A DNA stretch of 64,000 nt, taken from NCBI GenBank assembly GCA_902780495.1, contig CACZFM010000009.1, positions 1 through 64,000 of the forward strand. The letters run 5' to 3'. The notes beneath the pieces were generated by a model. That model saw only the letters and a list, made by a program, of their open reading frames with translations. It did no database searches and was not told the origin of the DNA. The position numbers and the translations under genes are program-made. Of the stretch, positions 15,190 through 25,730 are shown piece after piece (positions within the stretch are counted from its first letter, which is position 1; each line of letters opens with the position of its first letter). The stretch comes from an uncultured Bacteroidales bacterium. GTDB taxonomy: Bacteria > Bacteroidota > Bacteroidia > Bacteroidales > Paludibacteraceae.

Positions 15190-16788
15190 ATGGAACTTTC
15201 AGAACAAGAACTTGTACGCAGACAGAGTCTGCAGACCATGCGCGAGATGGGTATCAATCCCTATCCCGCCGCCGAATATCCGGTGACCGGTCACTCCACC
15301 GATATCAAAGCCGGTTTTACGGACGAACAACAGCCGGCGCCCGCAGCCGATTGCCCCAGGGTATGGCATACGGGCGATACGGTTTCGATAGCCGGACGCC
15401 TGATGTCAAAACGCATTATGGGAAAGGCTTCCTTCATCGAATTGCAGGATTCCAAGGGACGTATCCAAGTGTATGTTTCGCGTGACGACATCCAACTGGC
15501 GGAAGATGCCGAACCCGAAGTGCAGGAGAATAATCCAAACGCCAATCTGCCCGTAGAGACCTTGCGGCAGATGTATAATGTGGTGTTCAAGAAACTGCTG
15601 GACATCGGTGACTTTATCGGCATAGAAGGTTTCGTGTTCCGCACCCAGATGGGTGAGATTTCGGTACACGCCAAGCGTCTGACGGTACTTGCCAAGAGCC
15701 TTCGTCCGCTGCCTATCGTGAAGTACAAGGACGGTGTAGCCTACGACGGCTTCAACGATCCCGAACAACGCTACCGCCAACGCTACGTGGATCTGGTGGT
15801 GAACGAAGGCGTGAAAGAGACATTCCTGAAGCGTGCTACCATCCTCCGTACGATGCGCCAAATCTTTGACGAAGCGGGTTATACGGAAGTGGAGACCCCT
15901 ATTCTGCAGCAAATAGCAGGTGGCGCATCGGCACGGCCGTTCATTACACACCATAACACACTGGACGTGGACATGTATCTGCGTATAGCGACAGAGCTAT
16001 ATTTGAAGCGCCTGATTGTAGGCGGATTCGAGGGCGTGTATGAAATAGGGCGAAACTTCCGCAACGAAGGAATGGACCGCAGCCATAACCCCGAATTCAC
16101 TTGCATGGAGCTGTATGTACAGTATAAAGACTACAACTGGATGATGTCGTTCACCGAGCAAGTGCTGGAGCGTATCGCTATCGCCGTGAACGGCACGACA
16201 AAGGTGAAAGTGGGCGACCACGAAGTGGACTTCAAAGCCCCTTACCGCCGTCTGCCCATATTGGAAGCCATTCAGGAGAAGACCGGTTATGACCTGAGCA
16301 CCATGAACGAAGAGGAAATCCGCACTGTGGCAAAGAAACTGGGCGTGGAAGACACGGAACACATGGGCAAAGGCAAACTGATAGACGAGATATTCGGCGA
16401 GACCTGCGAGGGTACGTTTATCCAACCGACATTCATCACCGACTATCCCGTGGAGATGTCGCCATTGACCAAGATGCATCGTAGCAAGCCGGGCCTGACG
16501 GAACGGTTTGAGTTGATGGTGAACGGCAAGGAACTGGCGAACGCCTATTCCGAGCTGAACGACCCGATAGACCAATACGAGCGCTTTGTGGACCAAATGA
16601 ATCTGGCAAAGAAAGGCGACGACGAGGCAATGGTAATCGACCACGATTTCATGCGTGCTCTGGAGTACGGTATGCCCCCCACTTCGGGTATCGGCATCGG
16701 TATTGACCGCCTTGCCATCCTGATGACCGGGCAACCCACCATTCAGGAAGTGCTACTCTTCCCCACCATGAAACCCGAAGCCAACTAA
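15190..16788 (+). CDS. lysS: Lysyl-tRNA synthetase, class II
   Basis: 532 aa from ATG 15190, which gives MELSEQELVRRQSLQTM, the usual start region of Bacteroidales LysRS. An in-frame ATG at 15130 overlaps the yidC stop and would add 20 residues unlike the family, but cannot be excluded. An N-terminal OB-fold (VSIAGRLMSKRIMGKASFIEL) binds the anticodon. The class II core has motif 2 (FRNEGMDRSHNPEFTCME) and motif 3 (SGIGIGIDRLAILM). It charges tRNA-Lys. It is followed 14 bp later by gpsA. Confidence 0.95.
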   Translation: MELSEQELVRRQSLQTMREMGINPYPAAEYPVTGHSTDIKAGFTDEQQPAPAADCPRVWHTGDTVSIAGRLMSKRIMGKASFIELQDSKGRIQVYVSRDDIQLAEDAEPEVQENNPNANLPVETLRQMYNVVFKKLLDIGDFIGIEGFVFRTQMGEISVHAKRLTVLAKSLRPLPIVKYKDGVAYDGFNDPEQRYRQRYVDLVVNEGVKETFLKRATILRTMRQIFDEAGYTEVETPILQQIAGGASARPFITHHNTLDVDMYLRIATELYLKRLIVGGFEGVYEIGRNFRNEGMDRSHNPEFTCMELYVQYKDYNWMMSFTEQVLERIAIAVNGTTKVKVGDHEVDFKAPYRRLPILEAIQEKTGYDLSTMNEEEIRTVAKKLGVEDTEHMGKGKLIDEIFGETCEGTFIQPTFITDYPVEMSPLTKMHRSKPGLTERFELMVNGKELANAYSELNDPIDQYERFVDQMNLAKKGDDEAMVIDHDFMRALEYGMPPTSGIGIGIDRLAILMTGQPTIQEVLLFPTMKPEAN

Positions 16789-16802
16789 ACACAGCGCATA
16801 CC

Positions 16803-17795
16803 ATGGAAAATTGCAAAGTCGCCATATTAGGCAGCGGCAGCTGGGCAACCGCCCTCGCCAAGATTATGCTTTACAGTGAGCAGCGCATCAACTGGTTCAT
16901 CCGTCGCCAAGAGGCCATTGACGAATTTATTTCGACAGGAAAAAACCCAGGCTATCTCAGCCAATCGCGATTTGATGTGGACCGGATTCAGTTTTCCTCC
17001 GACATCAACGAGGTAATCATGCATTCGGAGATTCTGGTTATTGCCATACCTTCCCCTTACGTGAAGAGCGTGCTGACCAAGATCCGCCGTTCGCTGAAGC
17101 GTAAGATTGTGGTATCCGCAGTCAAGGGTATGATACCCGATGAGAACATGACTATTACGGACTATATCCACATCCGCTTCGAGGTACCTGACCAGAACAT
17201 TGCCGTGATAGCGGGTCCGTGCCACGCGGAAGAGATTGCTTTGGAGCGCCTAAGTTACCTGACCATAGGAAGCCAGAATCCGGATACCGCCACATTGGTT
17301 TCGTCGCTCTTCTCAGCACCCTACGTCCACACGGTGACCAGCGACGATGTATTGGGACTGGAATACTCGTCAGTGATGAAGAACATCTACTCCATTGCTT
17401 CGGGTATGTGCCACAGTCTCCGATACGGTGATAACTTTCAGGCAGTGCTTATCTCGAACGCCGTACAGGAGATACAGCGTTTTGTGTCCGCCTGCAATGG
17501 AATGCCGAGTAATATTGACGCCTCCGGTTACCTAGGTGACGTACTGGTAACCTGCTACTCAAAGTTCTCCCGCAACCGCCAATTCGGACAGATGGTTGGC
17601 ATGGGCTACTCGGTAAAGGCCGCCCAGATGGAGATGCAAATGATAGCAGAGGGTTACTACGGTACGCGTTGCATACACGACGCCAATCAGGCAGTGCAGG
17701 TATCGCTGCCCATCGTGGATGCCATGTACGACATACTATACTGCCGTATGTCGCCCACCCTTGTGATACAAGAACTAACTCAAAAACTGAAATAA
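16803..17795 (+). CDS. gpsA: NAD(P)H-dependent glycerol-3-phosphate dehydrogenase
   Basis: 330 aa. It has the Rossmann nucleotide-binding GSGSWATALA, the conserved AVKGM, the active-site region VIAGPCHAEEIA, and the catalytic lysine helix with EYSSVMKNIYSIASGM. It reduces dihydroxyacetone phosphate to sn-glycerol 3-phosphate for phospholipid synthesis. The gene lies between lysS and pgi with 14-bp and 6-bp gaps, so it is probably co-transcribed with both. Confidence 0.95.
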   Translation: MENCKVAILGSGSWATALAKIMLYSEQRINWFIRRQEAIDEFISTGKNPGYLSQSRFDVDRIQFSSDINEVIMHSEILVIAIPSPYVKSVLTKIRRSLKRKIVVSAVKGMIPDENMTITDYIHIRFEVPDQNIAVIAGPCHAEEIALERLSYLTIGSQNPDTATLVSSLFSAPYVHTVTSDDVLGLEYSSVMKNIYSIASGMCHSLRYGDNFQAVLISNAVQEIQRFVSACNGMPSNIDASGYLGDVLVTCYSKFSRNRQFGQMVGMGYSVKAAQMEMQMIAEGYYGTRCIHDANQAVQVSLPIVDAMYDILYCRMSPTLVIQELTQKLK

Positions 17796-17801
17796 ACGAT
17801 T

Positions 17802-19133
17802 ATGCAAGACATTCATTTTTCCTACCAACACGCCTTATCGGCTGACACCGTCCGCAGCTACGCGGCACGCATTGCCCAATGCCAATCCATGCTGGAGCAA
17901 GGCACGGGAGAAGGTAACGATTTCCTCGGGTGGATTAACCTCCCCGCCGACATACGCCCCCAATTAGCAGACATCCAAGCCACTGCCGAGCAGTTGCGCC
18001 GCGACTGTGACATCATTGTCTGTATCGGTATAGGCGGTTCGTATCTGGGAGCCAAAGCCGTGATAGAGGCATTGCAATCGTCGTTCGTGCAACTGGAAGG
18101 CGGCAAGCCGCAGATTGTGTACGCCGGACAAAATATCGGCGAAGACTACCTGTACGAACTGATGACACTGCTTCGCGACAAGCGGTTCGGCATCATCTGC
18201 ATTTCCAAATCCGGCACCACCACTGAGCCTGCACTGGCGTTCCGTCTGCTGAAGACCCAACTGGAGGAACAAGTAGGCAAAGCTGACGCACAGAAACGCA
18301 TTGTCTGCATCACCGATGCACGCAAAGGCGCGCTCCGTACGCTTGCGACCCAAGAGGGCTACAAGACCTTTGTTATTGAGGATAATATCGGCGGCCGTTT
18401 CTCGGTGCTGAGTCCCGTCGGCCTGCTACCTATCGCCTGCGCCGGATTTGACATCCAGGCACTGGTGGACGGCGCAGCTCGCATGATGCAGGTTTGCTCG
18501 TCCGCCACTCGGATAGAAGAGAACCCCGCTGCCCAATATGCTGCCGTGAGAAACGAACTGTACCAAAAAGAAGGCAAGAAAGTGGAACTGCTTGCCAACT
18601 TCCATCCGAAGATGCACTATATGTCCGAGTGGTGGAAACAACTGTATGGCGAGAGCGAAGGAAAAGACGGCAAGGGCATATTCCCTGCCTCTGTGGACTT
18701 CACCACCGACCTCCACTCGATGGGTCAGTACGTGCAGGACGGCCAACGCATTCTGATGGAGACCGTCATCTCTATTCTGACGCCTGACCACGAACTCCGC
18801 TTCCCGCACGATGAAGCGAACTTAGACGGTCTGAACTTCTTGAGCGGCAAGCGCATTGACGAAGTGAACAAGATGGCAGAATTAGGCACCATGTTCGCCC
18901 ATGTGGACGGAGGTGTACCTAATATGAAGATTGAAGTGCCCGCCCTGAACGAGTATTATCTGGGTGAGCTGATTTATTTCTTCGAACGCGCCTGCGGTAT
19001 TTCCGGCTATCTGCTGGAGGTCAATCCGTTCAACCAACCCGGTGTGGAGGCCTACAAGAAAAACATGTTTGCCCTTCTTGGCAAACCCGGCTACGAGAAA
19101 GAAGGCGAAGCCATCCGTGCCCGAAAAGCATAG
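17802..19133 (+). CDS. pgi: Glucose-6-phosphate isomerase
   Basis: 443 aa, the short form typical of Firmicutes and Bacteroidetes. It contains the family motifs [47 protein letters not shown] and the C-terminal [13 protein letters not shown]. It interconverts glucose 6-phosphate and fructose 6-phosphate in glycolysis. It ends the plus-strand run. Its stop codon opens an 11-bp repeat array, and it converges with the SusE-like gene. Its position beside a maltodextrin-type uptake operon is metabolically sensible but may be chance. Confidence 0.96.
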   Translation: MQDIHFSYQHALSADTVRSYAARIAQCQSMLEQGTGEGNDFLGWINLPADIRPQLADIQATAEQLRRDCDIIVCIGIGGSYLGAKAVIEALQSSFVQLEGGKPQIVYAGQNIGEDYLYELMTLLRDKRFGIICISKSGTTTEPALAFRLLKTQLEEQVGKADAQKRIVCITDARKGALRTLATQEGYKTFVIEDNIGGRFSVLSPVGLLPIACAGFDIQALVDGAARMMQVCSSATRIEENPAAQYAAVRNELYQKEGKKVELLANFHPKMHYMSEWWKQLYGESEGKDGKGIFPASVDFTTDLHSMGQYVQDGQRILMETVISILTPDHELRFPHDEANLDGLNFLSGKRIDEVNKMAELGTMFAHVDGGVPNMKIEVPALNEYYLGELIYFFERACGISGYLLEVNPFNQPGVEAYKKNMFALLGKPGYEKEGEAIRARKA

Positions 19134-19176
19134 CCAAGGGTATGCTAAGGGTATGGTAAGGGTATGCTATCCCTAT
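19133..19176. repeat. Four 11-bp tandem repeats starting inside the pgi stop codon
   Basis: Units GCCAAGGGTAT, GCTAAGGGTAT, GGTAAGGGTAT and GCTATCCCTAT. The first base of the array is the G of the TAG stop. The array lies between the convergent pgi and SusE-like genes. Confidence 0.9.
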
Positions 19177-19218
19177 GGTGGCGGATAGCCGGTGTCACAC
19201 TCCCTCTACGCAAAGAAC

Positions 19219-19251
19219 GCGACCACACCGCGACCACATCGCGACCTGACA
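19219..19251. repeat. Three 11-bp tandem repeats, second array between pgi and the SusE-like gene
   Basis: Units GCGACCACACC, GCGACCACATC and GCGACCTGACA. The sequence differs from the first array 43 bp away but the period is the same. Confidence 0.85.
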
Positions 19252-19267
19252 ATAAGATGACAACAAC

Positions 19268-19293
19268 AGCGCCCGAGCAGATGCTCGGGCGCT
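19268..19293. terminator. GC-rich 11-bp hairpin between convergent genes
   Basis: AGCGCCCGAGC (19268-19278) pairs perfectly with 19283-19293 around an AGAT loop. It lies between convergent pgi and the SusE-like gene. No T-run follows on either strand, so it may be a bidirectional terminator of the hairpin-only kind or a 3'-end stabiliser. Confidence 0.6.
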
Positions 19294-19340
19294 GAACTTA
19301 TCCTATGCGGATTACGGTCTGCAAGCAGACGTAGCGCACA

Positions 19341-20840
19341 TTATTGTTTCACCAAAGTAACAGTCTTGGTTGCTTTCTCCGCATCGATAATCAAGGTTAC
19401 CACATACGTACCTTCTTCACCTTCTGCAATAGTGATGTTGTCACCACCACCATCCTTACCAACTTCTACATAAGGATCGGCATCAGTAGTTGCAGAACGG
19501 AACTTGCAACCACCTTCCTGCAATTTCACAGTACCGGTCCAGGTATATACCATACCGCTCTTGGCGGGAGTACCCAGCGAGAAGAAATTACCCCAGCTCC
19601 AGCCTGCATCGGCTTCTGCACCGTCCTGTTCAGCAACAGCGGCACCAACAAGACCTACAACAGAATTGGTATAGTCAGCGATAACGACATCTTCGCCTGC
19701 AGCAATCGTAACGGTCTTCTCGTCAGCGGCAGCATCAATAACCACCGTCACCTTGTACGTACCATTACCTCCGACAGTAAAGTTCTTGTCCTGATCCGGA
19801 CCATCACCAATCTCTACAGGATTTGCATCGGTCGTTTTGTTGGAACGAACCTTGAAGCCTTGACCACCAACGAGTTTAACGTCAGCCGACCAGGTATATA
19901 CATCACCTTCCTTAGTCGGAATGCCAAGTGATGCGAGGTGCCCCCAAGACCAACCACCATCGGCATTGGTATAGTCGGTAGCATACTCATCGCTCACACC
20001 AGCACCAACAACTACCAGTTCAGTAGCCGAATAGTCAGCAGCCTCCAGTGCGCGTACCAGGGTAACCTCATTTTTGAAGCCCTTTTCAATCGCACCACCG
20101 GTGAGGTTCCAAGTGAGGACGAATTTGTGCACACCGCGTGAGATCTTGATGTCAGCAGCACCCGACTTCATACCTTCACCCAGGTTGGTCTCGATATTCA
20201 CGTCGGCAGCAGGGGTAACTTTAATCTTCCAACCGTTACCCCAACGATATTTGTACTTGCTGGAGCTCTGGTACTCTTTCTCGTCAATCGTCCAAGTCAT
20301 ACTGGTCTTGTTGAATTCGGAAGGCACCATCATCGTACCGTCGGACAACTCCCATTCAACGGGGCTAACGATAATCGTTTTGTCAGGCAGGTCGTTGTTG
20401 ACGTTCAGGTCAAGCGCAATGTGGTAGAAACCGGTTACCGGAACCGTCATCTTTTGGTTTTCCACCATCACACCTTTGTACACCTGAATAGTGATACCGT
20501 TACCCACATCGTACGGATCACCCAGTTCGAGGTCAGCACCATAATGAGTGACATTACCACCGTCGTTGTACACGAGTTCGAACTCCTGTCCACCTTCGAG
20601 GGCAACATACTTCTCATACAGACCGGCACGGGCTTTCTTGTCGTACTCGTTGATACCGGCACCCATGAGCGCCAACTTGGCATTGTCTGCATTCATGTCC
20701 AGCACGGCTGTGGCAGGACCAACCACAGAGAAACCGTTCTCTACAACGTCGTCCAGATTGACGCTGTTTTTCTTCTTACACGATGTGAACATCATACCGA
20801 AAACGGCGATGGCACACATCAATAATCCAATCTTCTTCAT
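19341..20840 (-). CDS. SusE/SusF-like outer-membrane glycan-binding lipoprotein
   Basis: 499 aa. Lipoprotein signal with lipobox FTSC (mature Cys20). The N-terminal half is an immunoglobulin-like SusE-type region. The C-terminal half has two tandem copies of a beta-sandwich carbohydrate-binding module, each with a GWSWG...LGxPxKxGxVYTW pattern (about residues 300-390 and 400-499). In the Sus system SusE and SusF are surface proteins that bind starch through such modules. It is the last gene of the operon MFS-susC-susD-susE-like. Binding aromatic residues (W in GWSWG) are present in both modules. Starch or another alpha-glucan is likely but not proven. Confidence 0.82.
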   Translation of the reverse strand: MKKIGLLMCAIAVFGMMFTSCKKKNSVNLDDVVENGFSVVGPATAVLDMNADNAKLALMGAGINEYDKKARAGLYEKYVALEGGQEFELVYNDGGNVTHYGADLELGDPYDVGNGITIQVYKGVMVENQKMTVPVTGFYHIALDLNVNNDLPDKTIIVSPVEWELSDGTMMVPSEFNKTSMTWTIDEKEYQSSSKYKYRWGNGWKIKVTPAADVNIETNLGEGMKSGAADIKISRGVHKFVLTWNLTGGAIEKGFKNEVTLVRALEAADYSATELVVVGAGVSDEYATDYTNADGGWSWGHLASLGIPTKEGDVYTWSADVKLVGGQGFKVRSNKTTDANPVEIGDGPDQDKNFTVGGNGTYKVTVVIDAAADEKTVTIAAGEDVVIADYTNSVVGLVGAAVAEQDGAEADAGWSWGNFFSLGTPAKSGMVYTWTGTVKLQEGGCKFRSATTDADPYVEVGKDGGGDNITIAEGEEGTYVVTLIIDAEKATKTVTLVKQ

Positions 20841-20904
20841 AATGAATAAATGGTTTTGTTAGTTAATAATTATTTTCACAGTAAGAACCACAAAGGGCTC
20901 TATA

Positions 20905-22677
20905 TTATTCATATCCTTTGTTCTGCGTCCAGATGCTCTTTCCGTCCTCGCCACGCTCGGCTTTCTCCAGGATAGCATACGGGATGGGGAACCAGCGACG
21001 CTTGATGTCCGAATTCTTGACATACTCCACTTTCTCGAACTGGTCAAAGCGGATGAGGTCACGACGACGCATCATCTCCCAAGCGAACTCACGGCCACGC
21101 TCGTCACAAATCTGGTCAACCGTCCATCCGTGCGGGTCACCGTACGCCTCCACAAAAGCAGCCACACGTGCATCATCGGTGGTAAGTTCGGGCGAATTGG
21201 CAAAGGTACGGGCAAGCATAAGCCGGAAGTCCGGATCGTCGATGTGGGAAGTACCCTGACCGCCGCGCGTGATGGCCTCCTCATTCATCCAGAGCACATC
21301 CGCATAGCGCAGCAGCACAAAGTCGTTCTCGCAGTATTTGTAGGTAGAAGTCTTGTCCACCTCGTACTTGAGCATACGGGCACCATCGTTCCAAGTGGCA
21401 CTATCCAAAGACTTGATTTCAGGCGTGATGACAGCCTTCAACTTGTTCTCGTCTGCCAGCGTGTCGCCTTTGGCATTGCAGACAGGACCTACGAACCAAC
21501 CCCAACGGTTTTGGTTCATCGTGCCCAGTCCTTCGTTACCGGCGCCACGGACATCCGCTTCGTTGTAACGTTTCATGAAGGACGGACGTGCGCAGAAACC
21601 GTTCCACGGCTGCTCGATAAGGTTCCAAGAAGTCTTGTGGCAATAGTGCAAGCTCAGCATCGTGATACGCAGTTTGTTCGCCATCGAGCCTGCATAGTCG
21701 CGGTAGTCAAAGTCGGCACTACCCTCCTCCACAATCACGAAGATATTCTCCTTGCTCTTCTCGTTCTGAATAGCGAAGTTGGAGAAGAAATTGTTCTCAA
21801 TGCTATAACTGCCAGAAGAGATAATCGCTTCGCAGCAGCGGGCTGCGTTGGTGTAGAAGTCTTCCTCGCTCTCAATCTGAATACCGATAGAATCCAGCAG
21901 ATGCATGGATGCGGCATCCGCCTTCAACTGGGTGAGGAAATCACCCGACTGGTTGAAGGACTTATAAGAGGGCGCATTCAGGTAAAGACGCGCCAGAAGG
22001 GCGTTCGCCATACCCTGAGTGCAACGACCATAGTTGACGTCGCGCGAAGCATCGTCCGTAACGGCCGGCAATTTCTTGGCACTGTTCTCCAAGTTAACCA
22101 CCAGACGCGCCCAGACAGCAGCCGGCTCCATCAGAGGCTGAGCCTTCGTTTCACCGAAATCCTCACGGTAAGGAATACGACCGAAGCAGTCGAAGAGCAT
22201 ATAGTAGTAGTAGGAACGCAAAGCTTCCAACTCGGAAACATACTGCTCGTATACCTGCGGAGTCATGGTCGCCTTATTCAGTTCGAGCGTGTAGATAAGT
22301 TTGTTACACAGTACAGCACCCGAAATGGTGGTGTTCCAAATGTTCTTGAAGGCATCGCCGAACACATTCCAGTTGTGGGTGTTCAGGTTCTTCCAGTAAC
22401 CGCCATCGTTCCAGTGACCACCCGGCACACGCACAGGGCAGACGCCCTCGTCGGTAGTGAGGAGGTTCACACCCCAATAGCCCCAGTGGTCGTGCAACCA
22501 CTTGACATCCGCATACGCCTGGCCAACCAGAAGAGCCACGTTCTGCTCCTCCTTCATCATATCGTCAACCGTGGGCTGACCATAGATTTCCTCTTTGAGC
22601 ATGTCCTTACACGAGGTGAAGGAGGGAATAATCATTGCGCATACAAGCGCAGCCATAATATATCTTTTCATAATCAT
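20905..22677 (-). CDS. susD: SusD/RagB-family glycan-binding lipoprotein
   Basis: 590 aa. Lipoprotein signal with lipobox FTSC (Cys23 from ATG 22677; an ATG at 22671 is equally possible). The TPR-like helical fold of SusD is recognisable from the N-terminal part (IYTLELNKATMTPQVYEQYV, ALRSYYYYMLFDCFGRIPY) and the C-terminal RGREFAWEMMRRRDLIRFDQF motif. SusD proteins close over the SusC transporter like a lid and deliver oligosaccharides. It lies 15 bp after susC and 64 bp before the SusE-like gene. Specificity cannot be read from the sequence; the context suggests an alpha-glucan. Confidence 0.93.
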   Translation of the reverse strand: MIMKRYIMAALVCAMIIPSFTSCKDMLKEEIYGQPTVDDMMKEEQNVALLVGQAYADVKWLHDHWGYWGVNLLTTDEGVCPVRVPGGHWNDGGYWKNLNTHNWNVFGDAFKNIWNTTISGAVLCNKLIYTLELNKATMTPQVYEQYVSELEALRSYYYYMLFDCFGRIPYREDFGETKAQPLMEPAAVWARLVVNLENSAKKLPAVTDDASRDVNYGRCTQGMANALLARLYLNAPSYKSFNQSGDFLTQLKADAASMHLLDSIGIQIESEEDFYTNAARCCEAIISSGSYSIENNFFSNFAIQNEKSKENIFVIVEEGSADFDYRDYAGSMANKLRITMLSLHYCHKTSWNLIEQPWNGFCARPSFMKRYNEADVRGAGNEGLGTMNQNRWGWFVGPVCNAKGDTLADENKLKAVITPEIKSLDSATWNDGARMLKYEVDKTSTYKYCENDFVLLRYADVLWMNEEAITRGGQGTSHIDDPDFRLMLARTFANSPELTTDDARVAAFVEAYGDPHGWTVDQICDERGREFAWEMMRRRDLIRFDQFEKVEYVKNSDIKRRWFPIPYAILEKAERGEDGKSIWTQNKGYE

Positions 22678-22692
22678 ATCTCCTTATATATA

Positions 22693-25677
22693 TTAGAACA
22701 AGTTCAGATTCAAACCAAACATACAACTTCCGGTACGGGGATAGAAACTGGTGTAATCAATACCTGCGCTCCATACATCGGTGGTATTCACCTCAGGATC
22801 CTGTCCTGAATACTTCGTGATGGTGAACAGGTTCTGCGCCGTAGCATAGAGACGAAGCGACTGGATGTACTTGTTCTCCTTGAAACGGAACGTATAACCT
22901 ACGGTGATGTTATCCAACTTCAGGTAGGAACCATCCTCCAGATAGTAGGTTGAGAAAGCACCCTTGTTGGCATAGGTGACACCATTGGGGTTGTTGTGAG
23001 GATTGTTCTTGATGTCGTACATGAAGACATTCATCGACTGGGTACCCGTATCATCCGGACCATACGCCCAACGCGTCACGTTCAGAATCTTGTTGCCGAT
23101 TACACCGCGGAAGAAGATGGTGATGTCCAAATCGCGCCAACGTACGGTGTTGTTCCACCCATAAGTGACAGCCGGCTGCGCATTACCGATAACCTGACGG
23201 TACTGCTCGCTCGGAGTGGACACATAACCACCACTCGGCGTTCTGTACATCCATGCCTTGTCGCTCGGACGGAAGCCTTCGAACTTATAGCCGTAGAACG
23301 AACCGATAGACTCTCCCTCTACGAGAATCTGCGTGTTCGTATTCATAATACCGTTCTCACCTACTCCGCCCGAAGTGGTCTGCGTGTAGTTGAAGCCCTT
23401 CGAGGGGTCGGAAAGTTTGGTGATATAGCAGTGGTTCCAAGCCAAAGTGGGCGTGGAAGTCCAAGTCCAGTTCTTTGTCTTCACAGGCACACCGGAGATG
23501 GCAACCTCAATACCGTAACTGCGCATCTGACCGGCATTAGCAAGCAGCGTTGCATACTGATAAGGAGGCGTAGGAACTTCATAGTCCCACAAGAGGTCTT
23601 TGGTGTCGCGGATATAACCATCGATGCTACCATAGAGGCGATTGTCAAGGAAGGCGTAATCCACACCGATATTGTACTCGAACTTACGCTCCCAACGAAG
23701 GTCAGGGTTAACATTCTGGCTGACACCATAGGTGTAGACATAACCGCCATTGTACCAGAACGTACCGCCATTCGACAAGAGAGCAATGGATTGCAAGTCA
23801 TATTTGAGGTTGTTACCCGTAATACCGAAACCGGCACGGAGCTTGAGTTCGTTACACCAGTCCTGACCTTTCATAAAGTTCTCACCCTTGATACGCCAAC
23901 CCAGACTGACTGCAGGGAACCAACCCCACTTGTGGTTGTTACCAAAACGAGAGGAACCCTCGGCACGCAGAGAGGCAGATACGAGGTATTTCTCATTGTA
24001 GTTATAGTTGACACGTACAAATCCGGCAGCCAGCACATTAGAGTTACGGTACGAACTCATATTCATGCCGCTCTTGTCTGCCGTACCATTACCGATGAGG
24101 TAATACTTCATATCGGCTGTCGGGAAACCGCTATTGGACATCTCCGAGCCGTCATAGAAGAACTTCTGATAAGAGAAACCTGCCAATGCCACGAGGTTAT
24201 GACCATTCCAACCGTTGGCATAATCAATCGTACCTTCGTAGAGTTGGTTGAGGTTCATGGAATTCTGACGACCAGCCTTGTTAGAATTGGCCTCGTCCTT
24301 ATTAAGAATGCCATTGTACCAATAGTTGCGATTATCGCCCTCCTCCACAGCAGCGAAACCACTGACCTTCAAACCGGGAACAGGCTTGATATTCACCGTA
24401 GCCTTCAACGAGCCTCGGAAATAGTTACCGTCTTGATAACTTTCCTTATTGTTGAGCGCCTCCACAGGATTAGACTGACCCGATGCCTGCGGTGTGAAAT
24501 AACCGGACGGCGTGGACGAGTCGTAAACCGGATAGGTGGGGTTCGCAATAGCAGCCTGCGTGAAATCACCGCAGAAATAATCATTGCGATAGTGCATATA
24601 CGAAGCATCGTATTGCAGTTGCAGCCATCCATTCAACGCCTTTTGGTCTGCCGTTAACTTCGCCTGAATCTCTTGGCGATTGTTGTTCTTAGCAATACCT
24701 TCCGCATTCTTGAATGCTACAGATGCACGATAGTTGAAGTTCTTGTGCGCACCAGAAACAGCCAAGTGATGGCTATGCGTGATGGCGGCCTTGCGGGTAA
24801 GATAACTCATCCAATCCGTCTTGTTGGTCGTACCATCAGCATTCTCATAGATAGTGGGTTTTACCTTGCCATTGGATATCCGCTCCAAATCCAAGAATTC
24901 AGAAGGAGTGGCCATGCCGGTCTTGGAATTAACCCACGCCACACTCATGTAGCCCGAATACTCAACCGTAGTCTTAGGCTGGTCGGCAAAGGCATCTCCG
25001 CGCTTGGTGGTAACCAAGATGACACCGTTGGTACCGCGCGTACCATAAATAGCAGCGGCAGAACCGTCCTTGAGGACATCCATGGAGGCAATCTCATCCG
25101 GCGAGATATTGTCGATACCGGAAACGGGCACACCGTCCACGATATACAGCGGCTCACTACCCGCACCTTTGTCCAACGTAGAGAATCCACGAATCTGAAC
25201 CTTGTAACCACCTTGGGTAGGATCGGACGAATTGTTGATGATGTTCAAACCAGCCACCTTACCCTGCAACAGACCTACAGGACTGGACTTGACACCGGCA
25301 TTGAAATCCTCAGCCTTGACAGAAGCCACAGAACCGGTAACCTCCTTTTTCTTCTGGGAGCCGTAACCAATAGCCACAACTTCGTTGAGCTGGATGGTTT
25401 CCTCCTTCATGCGGACAATCATTCCGTTCTTGGCAGCCAATTGCTGCGTCTCAAAACCGATGTAACTAATCTGTAATTTTGTCCCTTCAGGAACATTGAG
25501 CTCGAAGACGCCATCAAAATCAGTGACAGTACCCGACGAAGTACCCACAGCAACAACTGTGGCACCTATCGCCGGTTCGCCACTCGGGTCTTCAAAGACC
25601 GTACCCTTGATTTGCGCATTGGCAACCAATGCCAAAGCGGACAAACAAAGGACGTAGCAAATACGTAAATTTTTCAT
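22693..25677 (-). CDS. susC: SusC/RagA TonB-linked outer-membrane transporter
   Basis: 994 aa. It has a signal peptide (ends ALVANAQ), a carboxypeptidase-regulatory-like domain (IKGTVFEDPSGEPAIGATV), a TonB box region (LNEVVAIGYGSQKKKEVTGS), and the SusC plug (VQIRGFSTLD, PLYIVDGVPVSGIDNI, SMDVLKDGSAAAIYGTRGTNG) followed by a long barrel. It imports oligosaccharides across the outer membrane with SusD and TonB energy. The gene starts 53 bp after the stop of the sugar permease and no promoter is visible in that gap, so it is likely in the same transcript. Confidence 0.96.
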   Translation of the reverse strand: MKNLRICYVLCLSALALVANAQIKGTVFEDPSGEPAIGATVVAVGTSSGTVTDFDGVFELNVPEGTKLQISYIGFETQQLAAKNGMIVRMKEETIQLNEVVAIGYGSQKKKEVTGSVASVKAEDFNAGVKSSPVGLLQGKVAGLNIINNSSDPTQGGYKVQIRGFSTLDKGAGSEPLYIVDGVPVSGIDNISPDEIASMDVLKDGSAAAIYGTRGTNGVILVTTKRGDAFADQPKTTVEYSGYMSVAWVNSKTGMATPSEFLDLERISNGKVKPTIYENADGTTNKTDWMSYLTRKAAITHSHHLAVSGAHKNFNYRASVAFKNAEGIAKNNNRQEIQAKLTADQKALNGWLQLQYDASYMHYRNDYFCGDFTQAAIANPTYPVYDSSTPSGYFTPQASGQSNPVEALNNKESYQDGNYFRGSLKATVNIKPVPGLKVSGFAAVEEGDNRNYWYNGILNKDEANSNKAGRQNSMNLNQLYEGTIDYANGWNGHNLVALAGFSYQKFFYDGSEMSNSGFPTADMKYYLIGNGTADKSGMNMSSYRNSNVLAAGFVRVNYNYNEKYLVSASLRAEGSSRFGNNHKWGWFPAVSLGWRIKGENFMKGQDWCNELKLRAGFGITGNNLKYDLQSIALLSNGGTFWYNGGYVYTYGVSQNVNPDLRWERKFEYNIGVDYAFLDNRLYGSIDGYIRDTKDLLWDYEVPTPPYQYATLLANAGQMRSYGIEVAISGVPVKTKNWTWTSTPTLAWNHCYITKLSDPSKGFNYTQTTSGGVGENGIMNTNTQILVEGESIGSFYGYKFEGFRPSDKAWMYRTPSGGYVSTPSEQYRQVIGNAQPAVTYGWNNTVRWRDLDITIFFRGVIGNKILNVTRWAYGPDDTGTQSMNVFMYDIKNNPHNNPNGVTYANKGAFSTYYLEDGSYLKLDNITVGYTFRFKENKYIQSLRLYATAQNLFTITKYSGQDPEVNTTDVWSAGIDYTSFYPRTGSCMFGLNLNLF

Positions 25678-25730
25678 GATGTAATAATGATTAATTAGAA
25701 AATATTCAACTTCAGGTTGTTATATTCATT

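Noticed and set aside
21130..24657. Two long plus-strand open frames (about 550 codons each) opposite susD and susC
   Set aside because: They are antisense to well-supported genes, show no domain motifs, and have no promoter; such frames arise from codon bias on the opposite strand.
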